Notes: generated by a model not told the origin, from the letters alone. A stretch of DNA of 64,000 nucleotides from CAZTGB01 sp964612965 (GCA_964612965.1 CAZTGB010000003.1:23336-87335); one strand, 5' to 3'; positions 34,028 to 43,432 are shown, counted from the first letter of the stretch. Translations and numbers: made by a program.

Positions 34028-35288
34028 GCAAAGCTTGGCAGTGCCTACTAAAATAATCTGGATTCTGATATTGGGGATTTTACTTCGCTTGGGGCTCGCG
34101 TTTTCTACTTACCACTCCGATACTCAACCTTTTTATTTTGCTGGGGAAGTTATTGCTAAGGGCAATGTATCAAATTTTTATGATTACCTTGGTAATCTGC
34201 CTTCTAACGACCCAATCCTAAGAATTTATCCTACTTATTTATTTAATTATCCCCCTTTGGTTTACTTTTTCTTGGGCCCTATCAGCTACCTTATTTCTCT
34301 TCCTTTTAGCAGGGAGTTAATGCATGGGTTTATTTTTGATTTACCAAATCAATTGGGGAATATACAACTTAATTTTCTTCTTTTAACACTCAAGATTCCT
34401 TATCTAGTTTTTGATTTGGGAGTTGCATTGCTACTTTTTAAGTTTTTTAAGGAACCAAAAAACAAATTTTTAGCTTTTACACTTTGGATGTTTAACCCAA
34501 TTAATCTCTATGCAACTTATATGATGGGGCAATTTGATGTGATTCCAACATTTCTGACCGTTTTTGCACTTTACTTAGCTGTTAAGAGAGAGAAATTTTT
34601 CTTAGCTGCGGTACTACTAGGGCTTGGAGCGTCATTTAAGGTATTCCCATTTTTGTTCTTGATCCCTCTGGCTCTAATTAAAAATAAATGGATCGATAGA
34701 ATAAAAATTGTAGGACTTGGTGTGTTAACTTATGTTGCCACAATCCTGCCTTTTATTAATTCTTCAGGATTTCGTGCAACAGCTCTTGTTGCGGGGCAGA
34801 CCACAAAGAGCATGTATGCGACTCTTCCCATATCAGGTGGAGAATCTATTATTCTATTTCCTTTCCTAATTTTATTTTTCTATTTAGTTTTCCTTTTCAA
34901 AAAGGAGGACTTAAAAAGTATTTGGAGCAGATTCTTTATTGTTATTCTTTTATTCTTTGTTTTTACACACTACCACCCACAATGGCTACTTTGGGCAACT
35001 CCTTTTCTTGTAATCGATTTGGTTAAATCGGGACTCAAACATTGGCCATTGGTACTAATCATCTTTTTAAGCTGGCTGGGACAGGTTAGTTTGTTTGATC
35101 CGGGATTGTCTGTTTGGCTATTCTCGCCAATATCACCTGACCTATATGGCCAAGTTGGCATTTGGGAGAGCTTGGGAATTAATGTGAATCTTAATATGAC
35201 TAGAAGCTATCTGCAGACAATATTTGTTTCTGTGGCTGCATACTACATATATCGTTATTTCCCCAAAAAAGAAGCAGATAAATCATGA
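34017..35288 (+). CDS. Gpi18-like GT-C mannosyltransferase
   Basis: 423 residues and about nine membrane segments. After segment 1: YHSDTQPFYFAGEVI, then LFNYPPLVYFFLGP; in the middle FNPINLYATYMMGQFDVIP and LGLGASFKVFPFLFL, and near the end HYHPQWLLWATPF. These fit bacterial relatives of Gpi18/PIG-M type mannosyltransferases and pair with 36934. The first residues (MKNKQSLAVPTK) come from the dispersed hairpin element; the paralog starts directly with its membrane segment. The stop overlaps the next start (ATGA). Confidence 0.72.
   Translation: MKNKQSLAVPTKIIWILILGILLRLGLAFSTYHSDTQPFYFAGEVIAKGNVSNFYDYLGNLPSNDPILRIYPTYLFNYPPLVYFFLGPISYLISLPFSRELMHGFIFDLPNQLGNIQLNFLLLTLKIPYLVFDLGVALLLFKFFKEPKNKFLAFTLWMFNPINLYATYMMGQFDVIPTFLTVFALYLAVKREKFFLAAVLLGLGASFKVFPFLFLIPLALIKNKWIDRIKIVGLGVLTYVATILPFINSSGFRATALVAGQTTKSMYATLPISGGESIILFPFLILFFYLVFLFKKEDLKSIWSRFFIVILLFFVFTHYHPQWLLWATPFLVIDLVKSGLKHWPLVLIIFLSWLGQVSLFDPGLSVWLFSPISPDLYGQVGIWESLGINVNLNMTRSYLQTIFVSVAAYYIYRYFPKKEADKS
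34025..34054 (+). repeat. Dispersed hairpin element, copy e (N-terminus of Gpi18-like gene)
   Basis: TAAGCAAAGCTTG, a weaker hairpin in GCAGTGCCTAC with one mismatch, then TAAAAT. It starts six bases after the T of the start ATG and is read as KQSLAVPTKI. Confidence 0.7.
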
Positions 35289-36928
35289 TTATTTCAATTG
35301 TCTTAATCATTTTAGGAACCATATTTCAATCTGTTGTCATGTTTAGAACTGGAATGCTGGGGAGAATTGGAATTCCATATTTTGGCCCTCTAGCTCGAGA
35401 TGGGGTATGGCATGAAGCTCTTGTTGGTCAACTCTTAAAAAATATTCCGCCAATAAATCCAGGCTTTTCAGAGATGAGCTTAACTAATTATCACTATTAT
35501 TATGACTTACTCGTTTCACTGGTCGTTAGACTTGGAATTCCAGCTAATTTCTTGATTTATGGATTTTTTCCTCTTATCTTTTCAATTCTTTTGGGGGTGG
35601 GAACATACAAACTATCCTTAATTCTTTTTAAGGAAAAGAAAGTGGCCATTCTTTCAGTTTTCTTTGCTTATTTCGCAAGCAGTTTTGGTTGGATTGTCGA
35701 TTTAGTTAAAGGAAAAGAAATAGGCGGGGAGTCTGCTTTCTGGGCTAACCAGCCTGTTTCAATGAATATCAATCCCCCATTCGCAATTTCTCTTGTGATT
35801 ATCATCTTTACCATCATTGTCATTCATTCGTTTATCAATAAATCAAATTTTGTTAAAGGATTAATTATTGTTTTACTTTCTGGAACATTAATAGGATTTA
35901 AAGTATATGCAGGAGCCATTCTTTTAGGAGGCCTTTTTGTTTTAGGATTTAAAAGAGCTTTGTTTGAGAAAGATTTTAAGATAATTGGCGTTTCTTTTAT
36001 TTCTTTAATAATTTCACTTTTGATAATCCTCCCTCAGAGTAAATCATCTCTTGGACTTATCGAATTTAAACCCCTTTGGCTAGTGGACACCATGATAGAT
36101 GCGGGAGATCGGGTAGGAATACCAAATTTTACTGCGAGACGTTTTGCCTATCAGGCAGAAAATAAATACCTGCACTTATTTGCCGTTGAGTTAATTGGCC
36201 TATTTATCTTTTTAATTGGCAATTTAGGAACAAGAATAATTGGTGTTTTTGGGATAGAGAAAAAACAAATAAAAAACGATTTATTTATTTTAATATTTGC
36301 GATGATGCTTGCCTCATTAATACCACCCCTAATATTTATTCAGAAGGGGAATGCATGGAATATAGTTCAATTCTTTTATTATTTCCTATATTTCTCAGGA
36401 ATATTTGCAGCATACAGTTTAAGGAGGGCATCAGTTGCATTAACAATCATCGTTCTTCTAATAACCCCTATTAGTAGCATCGCAACTTTCAGAAGTTGGC
36501 TGTATCCAAACCCGCCTGCGTATTTGTCAAAAACTGAATATGAGGGACTGAAATATCTTTCAACACAAAGCGACGGTGTGGTTCTAAAGTATCCATTCAA
36601 TAGCGACTTAAGAGGGAAATTCAAGGATCCTTTTCCCTTAGCTGTATATGCAGATAACGCATATGTTTCAGCACACTCGGGGAAAAGCGTTTTTATAGAG
36701 GATGTAGAGCAGCAAATAGTACTTAATACCGATTATAAAGGAAGAGTAATTGATGCCAATAGATTCTTTAGTGAAAAAGATCTGTCGTGGTCAGAAAAAT
36801 TTTTGAAGGACAACAATATAACTTATGTTTATCTCCCAAAAATATATCAGCTTCCGATGGCAGAAGCAGAATACCCAATGAAAAAGATTTTTGAGAATGA
36901 TGATGCTAATATTTATAAAGTAGAATAA
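35285..36928 (+). CDS. Multi-pass membrane protein, putative GT-C (paralog of 38656-40503)
   Basis: 547 residues, about eleven membrane segments and a soluble tail of about 130 residues. Conserved with the minus-strand gene at 38656: DGVWHEALVGQLL versus DGAWHIALMEEM, NYHYYYDLLVS versus NYHFFSDILPA, GGESAFWANQP versus GGESIFWATQP, and FKVYAGAILL versus FKIYAGVVLL. The D-G-x-W-H motif just after segment 1 is in the position of the catalytic acid of GT-C enzymes. I cannot name the family with confidence. It is coupled to the Gpi18-like gene (ATGA). Confidence 0.62.
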   Translation: MIISIVLIILGTIFQSVVMFRTGMLGRIGIPYFGPLARDGVWHEALVGQLLKNIPPINPGFSEMSLTNYHYYYDLLVSLVVRLGIPANFLIYGFFPLIFSILLGVGTYKLSLILFKEKKVAILSVFFAYFASSFGWIVDLVKGKEIGGESAFWANQPVSMNINPPFAISLVIIIFTIIVIHSFINKSNFVKGLIIVLLSGTLIGFKVYAGAILLGGLFVLGFKRALFEKDFKIIGVSFISLIISLLIILPQSKSSLGLIEFKPLWLVDTMIDAGDRVGIPNFTARRFAYQAENKYLHLFAVELIGLFIFLIGNLGTRIIGVFGIEKKQIKNDLFILIFAMMLASLIPPLIFIQKGNAWNIVQFFYYFLYFSGIFAAYSLRRASVALTIIVLLITPISSIATFRSWLYPNPPAYLSKTEYEGLKYLSTQSDGVVLKYPFNSDLRGKFKDPFPLAVYADNAYVSAHSGKSVFIEDVEQQIVLNTDYKGRVIDANRFFSEKDLSWSEKFLKDNNITYVYLPKIYQLPMAEAEYPMKKIFENDDANIYKVE

Positions 36929-36933
36929 TCAAC

Positions 36934-38106
36934 ATGAAGAAACTTCTTATTTGGGCAATCGTTTTGAGACTTCTTGTTGCGGGACTGCTTTTCCATCCGG
37001 ATATTAAAACTTATAATTTCCAATCCTCTTTTCTTAAAAAAGGAGTATTTAACATCTATTCCTACTTAATAGAGAATAAAAAGACACTTCCATTTAAAGA
37101 GGAATTTGCTTATTTTCCACTAACATACTTGGTAATTGGAGGATATCAGTGGGTAGCCTCTCCAATACTGGGATCTGGTTTTGATTCTTGGCTTGCCAAT
37201 GCCAGTTCTAGTTCGGTTGTAAAGGATCCTAATATTTTTAAATATTTGATTGTGCTCAAGTTCCCGTATTTGATCGCAGATATAGGAATTGCGTTCTTAT
37301 TGAAGAAATATTTTGACGATAAAGAAAAGGGCAAAAAAGCCTTTACTTTGTGGTTATTTAATCCTTTTACAATACTTCTAATTTATGTATTCTCCAATGT
37401 GGAAGTGTTTGCAGTTATTTTGACTTTGATTGCCACATTGCTTGTCAAAAAGGAAAAGTTGTTGCAAGCATCAGTCATGCTGGGACTTGCTGCAGGATTT
37501 AAGCTATATCCGGTTTTATTTATTCCTTTCCTGTTTTTGAAGGCAAAAGGCATGCAAGAAAAGATATCTGTTATCTTGGCACCGATATTTATTTTGGGAC
37601 TCATGACGGCTCCATTCTGGTCTCAAGCCTTTGTTCAGTCAGCTCTTATATCAGGATGGACTACAAGGGTTGCCAACCCAGTGTTTACTATCTTGGCGGC
37701 TGTACTGTTCTTTTATGCTTGGATAATTGAGAAGAAAATCAAACTATTTGATTATTGGTTTATACTGCTTCTTCTAATTTTTTCTTTCACCCATTTCCAT
37801 GTTTCATGGCTCCTTTGGGTTGCACCGTTTATTGTTGTTTTGGTTTGCAAAAAACCAGCGCTTTCAGTATTCTTTTTTGTTTTGGCAGTAATCACCTTTA
37901 TAATCCCCATGCTTTATGATGATAAATCAATGACAATCTCCCTTTTTAGGATTTATTCCACCTGGTTTGATTTACTGCCAACTCCTTTTGTAGTTTTGCA
38001 AAGGTTTTATGATCCAGTTAAGCTTCAAACTATTGCTCAATCTACACTGGCTGGGGGAAGCTTGGTGCTTGCCTATAAGTTGCTTGGAAAGGATGGAGAA
38101 GTATGA
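36934..38106 (+). CDS. Gpi18-like GT-C mannosyltransferase
   Basis: 390 residues and about nine membrane segments. Aligns by eye with 34017: YFPLTYLVIGGYQWV for LFNYPPLVYFFLGP, LFNPFTILLIYVF for MFNPINLYATYMM, LGLAAGFKLYPVLFI for LGLGASFKVFPFLFL, HFHVSWLLWVAPF for HYHPQWLLWATPF. Here the first loop has HPDIKTYNF, with one Asp in the likely catalytic place, and the GQFD motif is changed to SNVE, so the substrate may differ. Followed by a coupled small gene (4-nt overlap). Confidence 0.68.
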   Translation: MKKLLIWAIVLRLLVAGLLFHPDIKTYNFQSSFLKKGVFNIYSYLIENKKTLPFKEEFAYFPLTYLVIGGYQWVASPILGSGFDSWLANASSSSVVKDPNIFKYLIVLKFPYLIADIGIAFLLKKYFDDKEKGKKAFTLWLFNPFTILLIYVFSNVEVFAVILTLIATLLVKKEKLLQASVMLGLAAGFKLYPVLFIPFLFLKAKGMQEKISVILAPIFILGLMTAPFWSQAFVQSALISGWTTRVANPVFTILAAVLFFYAWIIEKKIKLFDYWFILLLLIFSFTHFHVSWLLWVAPFIVVLVCKKPALSVFFFVLAVITFIIPMLYDDKSMTISLFRIYSTWFDLLPTPFVVLQRFYDPVKLQTIAQSTLAGGSLVLAYKLLGKDGEV

Positions 38107-38702
38107 AAAAGATGATTTGGCTTACAACAGCGTTTGTTTTATTTATGGTTTTTGTCGCACCTGCTATTTTAGGATTGGCCTTAGATATAATTCCTGCGGC
38201 TGATCAGCCAGGATATAATTCCGACAAAAGACTGGCTATATATGGGAAGCGAGGGGTAACACAGAAATTTGTTTCGAAGGAAAAGAATTTAACAGCAATC
38301 GGAACCTCTATAAGGAATCCTAATTTAAAGAATAAGAAAGAAGTAATACTTAATTTATATGACGCAAATGGAGTGTTAATTAGAACATCGGTTTTAAATG
38401 GCCAAAACTTAGAGGATGGCGGATTTGTGAAATTTGTTTTTGGGGCGATCCCAAATTCAATGGAGCAAAAATATTCTTTTACTCTTTTGTCTCCGACTGC
38501 CAGTTCTGAGGAAACCATAGAGGTTTTTTATAACGATTTACCCACAGATGACATCTTAGAATTTACATATGATGAAAAGGTGTATGAAGGGGGGATTCCT
38601 CTTGTTACTTATCACAGGCCAGATAGCAAATTTAGTGTGGTAAATGAAATCTACTCTAATTTATTTTCCAGACTTCTACAGCTTGATTCTCAAAAACTTT
38701 AG
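38103..38702 (+). CDS. Exported beta-rich protein of unknown function
   Basis: 199 residues beginning with one hydrophobic segment (about 5-28) that serves as signal peptide or anchor. The rest looks like a beta sandwich with alternating hydrophobic residues (NLTAIGTSIRNPNLKNKKE, VILNLYDANGVLI, FVKFVFGAIP, YSFTLLSP), similar in style to FxLYD-type extracellular domains, without clear assignment. It follows the Gpi18-like gene by a 4-nt overlap. Its last 47 nt overlap the converging gene on the minus strand. Confidence 0.6.
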   Translation: MKKMIWLTTAFVLFMVFVAPAILGLALDIIPAADQPGYNSDKRLAIYGKRGVTQKFVSKEKNLTAIGTSIRNPNLKNKKEVILNLYDANGVLIRTSVLNGQNLEDGGFVKFVFGAIPNSMEQKYSFTLLSPTASSEETIEVFYNDLPTDDILEFTYDEKVYEGGIPLVTYHRPDSKFSVVNEIYSNLFSRLLQLDSQKL

Positions 38703-40503
38703 TTAGTCCTAGACTTTCAGGGTTTGTTATTGGCCTTTCAGCTTTTGGGAAGTAAAGAACATCGGCGTTTGTTTGTGAAAGTGCGGATTTAACTTTTTCT
38801 AAATCTTCGCTTTCAAAAATAGTTTTTTTAATTTCATATCTTGGCCTATAATCATATCCCATGATATCTACTTGTTCGTAGTCATCCATATATGCCCTTC
38901 TTGAAGTAAATGCCGATACGTATGAAGTGTCGAACCAGTCCCAGATGTTTGGAGTAGTGTCTCCCAAACTTAAATATTGGTTATAGGGCGGGGTTAGGAT
39001 GACATCATCTTCTGCTGAGTTTTGTTTTACATATTCCAAAGCTTGAAGTTCTTGAGATGAAATCTTTGCGAATGCCGTTCGAGAATAGAATTCATAAAGA
39101 AGTCCAACTTGTGTAGGGATCATTAATATAATTATTAAAGGGATTAAAAACTTCAATCTTTTTGTTATGGTTGCTGTTGTTATTCCAGCTAGTATTCCAA
39201 AAAGCAGAACAAAATATTGCAGAAATTGACTGGTATTGCTTGCTACTCCCTTTTGAAGAAAAAGAAGGGGTAGGATTAGGGAGAGAGCAATTATTGAGAC
39301 CATGACCAGACTAAAGTAATTTTTTAATGAATCTTTGGTTTGTTTTAGTAAGTCCCAAAGTCCGACAAACCGCATTCCCAAGTTTCCAAAGAAAAATATT
39401 AATAGTCCTAATCCTTCCAAGAATATTACCCTTTTCCAATTGTGTTCATAGATATAGGTTTGACGTCTTAATTCCCAATCTATGAGGTTTAGGCGAGAAG
39501 GTTCAACAATCATTGTTCGTATATACCACCAGGGTTCAAAGATAAGAAAAGAGGTGGAACCGGAGGTATTAGGTAAATACAAAATTGCGGCTAAGATTCC
39601 ACTTAAAATAGTGAGAAGAAGGAGCTGAAAACTTTTTTCTTTAATCAATTGCCAGACTCCAGCAATTCCCAAGGAGATTAAAAGTACGACTCCAGCATAT
39701 ATTTTGAACGCAGAAAGAGTCCCAAAAAGAAGAACGCAGATGGCAAAATTAAATTTATTTTTCTTTTGCAGAAAAGTAATTAGAAAATATAAGGCAGTTA
39801 AAACTAGGAAATTTGAAATGATTTGCGGAGGATTTCCACTTGAGCTTTGAGGTTGGGTAGCCCAGAAGATACTTTCTCCACCAATTGATTTGTTTTTAAT
39901 ATAAGTAAGGATGAATCCGAAACTTCCTGCAAAATATGTAAAAATAGTTGCCCAGATGGAAGCGGAGAAACTATTGGTAATTTTCTTTGTTAAAAAATAA
40001 ACTGATGCACCTAAGAAAAGAGAATAGAAAAATGAAAATATTCTAAAGTATAGGTCGAGATTAGTAAGTGGAGTGTATTTACTTACCATGGCTGGAAGAA
40101 TATCTGAGAAGAAATGATAGTTAACTAGTTTTTCACCAGATAAAACAGGATTTTGAAAAGGATAGCCTTTCTTCATTTCTTCCATGAGCGCGATGTGCCA
40201 GGCGCCATCATGCCCATGAGCACTCCAAAAAACTAAGTCGCCATTTTGAAACATCCCACTTGGTGCAATTACGGCCAATTGGCCAGCCATACCCAAGGTG
40301 AAGACTATTAAAATAATTACTGTTTGAATATTGAATTTGATTTTTATCTTTCTTACCTCATACATCAAAGGCTTAAAGGTAATAGCTAAAAGAATTAAAG
40401 TTGCTGGAATAATTAGAAAAGGAATATTTAGGACTAAGAAAAGATAGGAGAGAAGTGTAAGCAGGGCAAATCCTACAACTGACCCCATTAGTATTTTTTC
40501 CAT
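38656..40503 (-). CDS. Multi-pass membrane protein, putative GT-C (paralog of 35285-36928)
   Basis: 615 residues with about twelve membrane segments and a soluble C-terminal region of about 130 residues. It shares with 35285 the DGAWHIALMEEM, NYHFFSDILPA, GGESIFWATQP, NPPQIISNF and FKIYAGVVLL motifs and the C-terminal SSQELQALEYVKQNS-like helix. It is the only long minus-strand gene in this part of the window, so the duplicate has been inverted. A symmetric bidirectional promoter lies in the 25-nt gap to the next gene, six bases from this ATG. Confidence 0.65.
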   Translation of the reverse strand: MEKILMGSVVGFALLTLLSYLFLVLNIPFLIIPATLILLAITFKPLMYEVRKIKIKFNIQTVIILIVFTLGMAGQLAVIAPSGMFQNGDLVFWSAHGHDGAWHIALMEEMKKGYPFQNPVLSGEKLVNYHFFSDILPAMVSKYTPLTNLDLYFRIFSFFYSLFLGASVYFLTKKITNSFSASIWATIFTYFAGSFGFILTYIKNKSIGGESIFWATQPQSSSGNPPQIISNFLVLTALYFLITFLQKKNKFNFAICVLLFGTLSAFKIYAGVVLLISLGIAGVWQLIKEKSFQLLLLTILSGILAAILYLPNTSGSTSFLIFEPWWYIRTMIVEPSRLNLIDWELRRQTYIYEHNWKRVIFLEGLGLLIFFFGNLGMRFVGLWDLLKQTKDSLKNYFSLVMVSIIALSLILPLLFLQKGVASNTSQFLQYFVLLFGILAGITTATITKRLKFLIPLIIILMIPTQVGLLYEFYSRTAFAKISSQELQALEYVKQNSAEDDVILTPPYNQYLSLGDTTPNIWDWFDTSYVSAFTSRRAYMDDYEQVDIMGYDYRPRYEIKKTIFESEDLEKVKSALSQTNADVLYFPKAERPITNPESLGLTKVFENQAVEVWKIN

Positions 40504-40509
40504 AGTTAT

Positions 40510-40522
40510 ATTGTATTACAAT
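40510..40522. promoter_or_regulatory. Symmetric bidirectional -10 element (ATTGTA-T-TACAAT)
   Basis: A perfect inverted repeat with a one-base centre. Each arm read outward is TACAAT, a 5-of-6 match to the -10 consensus. From each arm exactly six bases lead to an ATG: 40523-40528 then ATG at 40529 on the plus strand, and 40509-40504 then ATG at 40503 on the minus strand. The whole divergent gap is 25 nt. Confidence 0.6.
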
Positions 40523-40528
40523 GGAGGT

Positions 40529-41941
40529 ATGGCAAGGAAATCAATTCTTCTTTTTTTAGCAATTCTTGTTCTAGGGTTTGCCATTCGAGTGTATAGAGTT
40601 ACTCAAATGCCTATGTACGGCGATGAGTTAACAATGGTATATGACACTTACTCCATTCTTAAAACAGGCAAAGATGCTACAGGTGAACCTTTTCCCTTAA
40701 CATTTAAGATGGGAGCAGGAAGGCCAGCTGGGTATATTTACGCTTCAGTCCCCTTTGTTTATTTGTTTGGTCCTACCGAATGGGGGGTGCGGAGTCTGTC
40801 AATCTTGTCTTCGGTGGGAATAATCGTTCTCATGTATTTTTTGGGAAAGAAACTGTTTAATGAAAAAGTTGGCCTCATTGCAAGTTTCCTATCCTCAGTC
40901 TCACTTTGGGACATTTATTTAGCAAGAGGAGGATTTGAAGCACATTTCGCACTTTTCTTAGCCCTTCTTGGAATAACTTCATTTTTATACGGCAAATATT
41001 TAATTTGGACAGTTTCATGGGGATTTGCAATATTCACCTATCCGACTTTTAAATTAACGCTTCCGTTGGTATTTCTTGTTCTTATTTGGTTGGGCAATTT
41101 AAAGACTTTGGCTAAAAATAAGACCTTTATTATTTCTGTTGTAGTACTAGCGCTTTTTGGAGGATTAGCGATTAGAGAAACCTTAATGGGTAGAAGCGAG
41201 GAAAGATTTTTAAATATTAATGTCTTTTCTGATACCAAGTTGAGAGAGATGATGATTCAGAGGATTAACGAGGAAAGAACCCTTTCTACTCTATCTGAGA
41301 GTTTTAAACCAATATTTTTTAATAGACCACTCGAATACTCGCGTATTCTTTTGGAAAATTATATGGATAATCTTTCTTTAAGATTTCTGTACTTAAGGGG
41401 AGACGGTAATCCAAGACACAACCCTGGCGAATGGGGGATGCTTTTCTTGGCGGAATTGCCCCTTCTTTTTGCTGGAATTGTTTATTTATGGAAAGACAAG
41501 AAGAGAGAGTTAATCCTTCTTACTTCTTGGATCTTGATAGTTCCACTTGCAAGCATGTTCATCGATGACGTGCATGGACTTAGGAATGCATTAATGCTTC
41601 CGGTTTTTATTCTAATATCAGCATATGCAATGGCAAAAATTTCTAAAAAGTTTGTCGCTCTGTTGGCGATATTGATTGGTATTCAGTTAGTTATTGTTTT
41701 ACAAAGGGTTTATTTTTTCGCACCAAATAAATTTGCAAGTTTCTGGTCAGCTGATGCTAAAAAAGCCTCACTCATGGCAATCTCTAAGAGAGGTGAGGTG
41801 GACGTAGTTACTTTGTCTACAAAAATAGACAGTATTGAGTATGCATATCCAGTGTACGCAAAAATTGATCCCAATTTGGTTATTAATCAATATGGTAAAT
41901 ATCCCAAAGTTTACGATAATGTCATAATTTCCGATAAATAG
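40529..41941 (+). CDS. GT39-like (PMT_2) membrane glycosyltransferase
   Basis: First member of the tandem array. 470 residues with about nine membrane segments; D32-E33 in MYGDELTMVYDTY, then LKTGKDATGEPFPL. A large outer loop carries GDGNPRHNPGEWGM, a pattern repeated in looser form in 41957, 51223 and 52632. The tail of about 80 residues is soluble. The frame extends upstream to a TTG at 40511, but the ATG at 40529 fits the family and the -10 box six bases upstream, so I use it. Confidence 0.8.
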   Translation: MARKSILLFLAILVLGFAIRVYRVTQMPMYGDELTMVYDTYSILKTGKDATGEPFPLTFKMGAGRPAGYIYASVPFVYLFGPTEWGVRSLSILSSVGIIVLMYFLGKKLFNEKVGLIASFLSSVSLWDIYLARGGFEAHFALFLALLGITSFLYGKYLIWTVSWGFAIFTYPTFKLTLPLVFLVLIWLGNLKTLAKNKTFIISVVVLALFGGLAIRETLMGRSEERFLNINVFSDTKLREMMIQRINEERTLSTLSESFKPIFFNRPLEYSRILLENYMDNLSLRFLYLRGDGNPRHNPGEWGMLFLAELPLLFAGIVYLWKDKKRELILLTSWILIVPLASMFIDDVHGLRNALMLPVFILISAYAMAKISKKFVALLAILIGIQLVIVLQRVYFFAPNKFASFWSADAKKASLMAISKRGEVDVVTLSTKIDSIEYAYPVYAKIDPNLVINQYGKYPKVYDNVIISDK

Positions 41942-41956
41942 TTCATTTTAAAAATT

Positions 41957-43132
41957 GTGAAAAAAATATTTTTTTTAATCTTCTTTATTATCCTCGCATT
42001 CATACTTCTTTCTTTTAGAATTACCCAAGTTCCTCCGGGCATCAACGGGGATGAATCGGGAATTGGGCACAATGCCATTTTAATATCGAAAAATTTAACC
42101 GATGAAAACGATAATTTTTTGCCCCTTTTTATTTTTGCTAAAGGAAGTGATTGGAAGCAGCCGGTGAGTGTTTATACAACCGCTTTAGTATTTAAGATTT
42201 TTGTAGTTTCGTTTTGGAGCTTAAGAGTAGCTAGCATTCTTTTTGTAATTACTTCGATAATTATTTTATATTTTCTAACTCGCGAAATGTTTAATTTCAA
42301 ATTCTTTATTATTAGTTTTTTCGTTTTAATAACAACTCCAATTATTATGATTCAGTCCCATCTTGCACTTGAGAATATTGCAGTTCTTCCTTTTATTTTT
42401 CTTTGGCTTTTAATGATAGCTAAGTATGAAAAGACTAAAAAGATAATTTATTTGTTTTTAGGTGGAACCACACTTGGAGTGGGAATTTATTCCTATTTAG
42501 GTATGCGTCTTATTGTTCCCGTTTTATCTCTAATTACTTTATTTTATCTTCGAAAAGATCTAAAAAAGAGTGTTTATTTTCTCTTTGGGTTAATTCCGTT
42601 TTTTATCCTCCTTTATGTTGCTAATTTTTATTATCCTGGGGCGGTGGTTGGCCACTATAATGGTGCAGCTCAATCAGTTAACGACTTTTTATTTAGATAT
42701 TTAAGCACTTTTGACTTAAGCTTTATGTTCTTAAAGGGAGATGCGACAGCTTATCATTCAACTGGAAAAGCGGGGATGTTTTTGGTTGCTTCGCTTCCAC
42801 TTTTTGTGATTGGTGTTGGTAAAATTTTGAAAGAAAAAAAATCATTCGGAACATTAATTCTTGCTTCATTTTTCTTAACCCCACTTTTATTTGGTTTTGT
42901 CCCTGACGTTTATAGAGCAAGCAGACTTTTGGCTTTGGTTCCTTTTTATACACTTATTTCAACAATCGGCTTTTTTGCAACTCCAAAAAGGTTTGGATTT
43001 GTGATATTAATTTTGATAGCGATTAACTATCTCTTTTTTGTTAAAGATTACTGGTTTGATTATCCAGAGAGAGTAAAAGAAGTATTTTCAATTCCAATAG
43101 ACAAAACTTATGAATTTCGTATTAAAGAATAG
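41957..43132 (+). CDS. GT39-like (PMT_2) membrane glycosyltransferase
   Basis: 391 residues, starting with GTG. D32-E33 in INGDESGIGHNAI, a modified second motif (SKNLTDENDNFLPLF) without the usual TGKD, then KQPVSVYTTALVFKIF. The outer loop has KGDATAYHSTGKAGM. It is the shortest complete member of the array because it ends soon after the last membrane segment and lacks the soluble tail. It overlaps the next gene by 23 nt. Confidence 0.78.
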   Translation: MKKIFFLIFFIILAFILLSFRITQVPPGINGDESGIGHNAILISKNLTDENDNFLPLFIFAKGSDWKQPVSVYTTALVFKIFVVSFWSLRVASILFVITSIIILYFLTREMFNFKFFIISFFVLITTPIIMIQSHLALENIAVLPFIFLWLLMIAKYEKTKKIIYLFLGGTTLGVGIYSYLGMRLIVPVLSLITLFYLRKDLKKSVYFLFGLIPFFILLYVANFYYPGAVVGHYNGAAQSVNDFLFRYLSTFDLSFMFLKGDATAYHSTGKAGMFLVASLPLFVIGVGKILKEKKSFGTLILASFFLTPLLFGFVPDVYRASRLLALVPFYTLISTIGFFATPKRFGFVILILIAINYLFFVKDYWFDYPERVKEVFSIPIDKTYEFRIKE

Positions 43133-43432
43133 ATTAAAATTATTGTTTCAAAATAAAATTTTGATAATTATTTTTGTTTTGGCTGCATTCTTAAGGTTTT
43201 TTAAACTTTCTGAATATCCTATTCATTTGGGACATGATGAGGTAACCCAGCTTTATGATGCTATATCAATTGCCCAGACAGGGAATGATATTTACGGCAA
43301 TCATCTACCATTCATTTTTAAATCGGTTAATGATTACAAAGCGCCTTTTTATATCTATGCCACAAGCGTTGCTTTTAGATTTTTTGGCTGGGAAGAATAT
43401 ACGGCTCGGGTAGTTGGAGCACTTTTTGGAAC
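43110..43432 (+). CDS. GT39-like membrane glycosyltransferase, 5' part (interrupted by N gap)
   Basis: The first 107 residues: one membrane segment, then HLGHDEVTQLYDAI (D43, E44), AQTGNDIYGNHLPFIF, YKAPFYIYAT and FGWEEYTARVVGALFG, which is the standard beginning of this family up to the second membrane segment. The frame then enters 54 N. The rest of the protein resumes after the gap in another frame. Confidence 0.75.
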
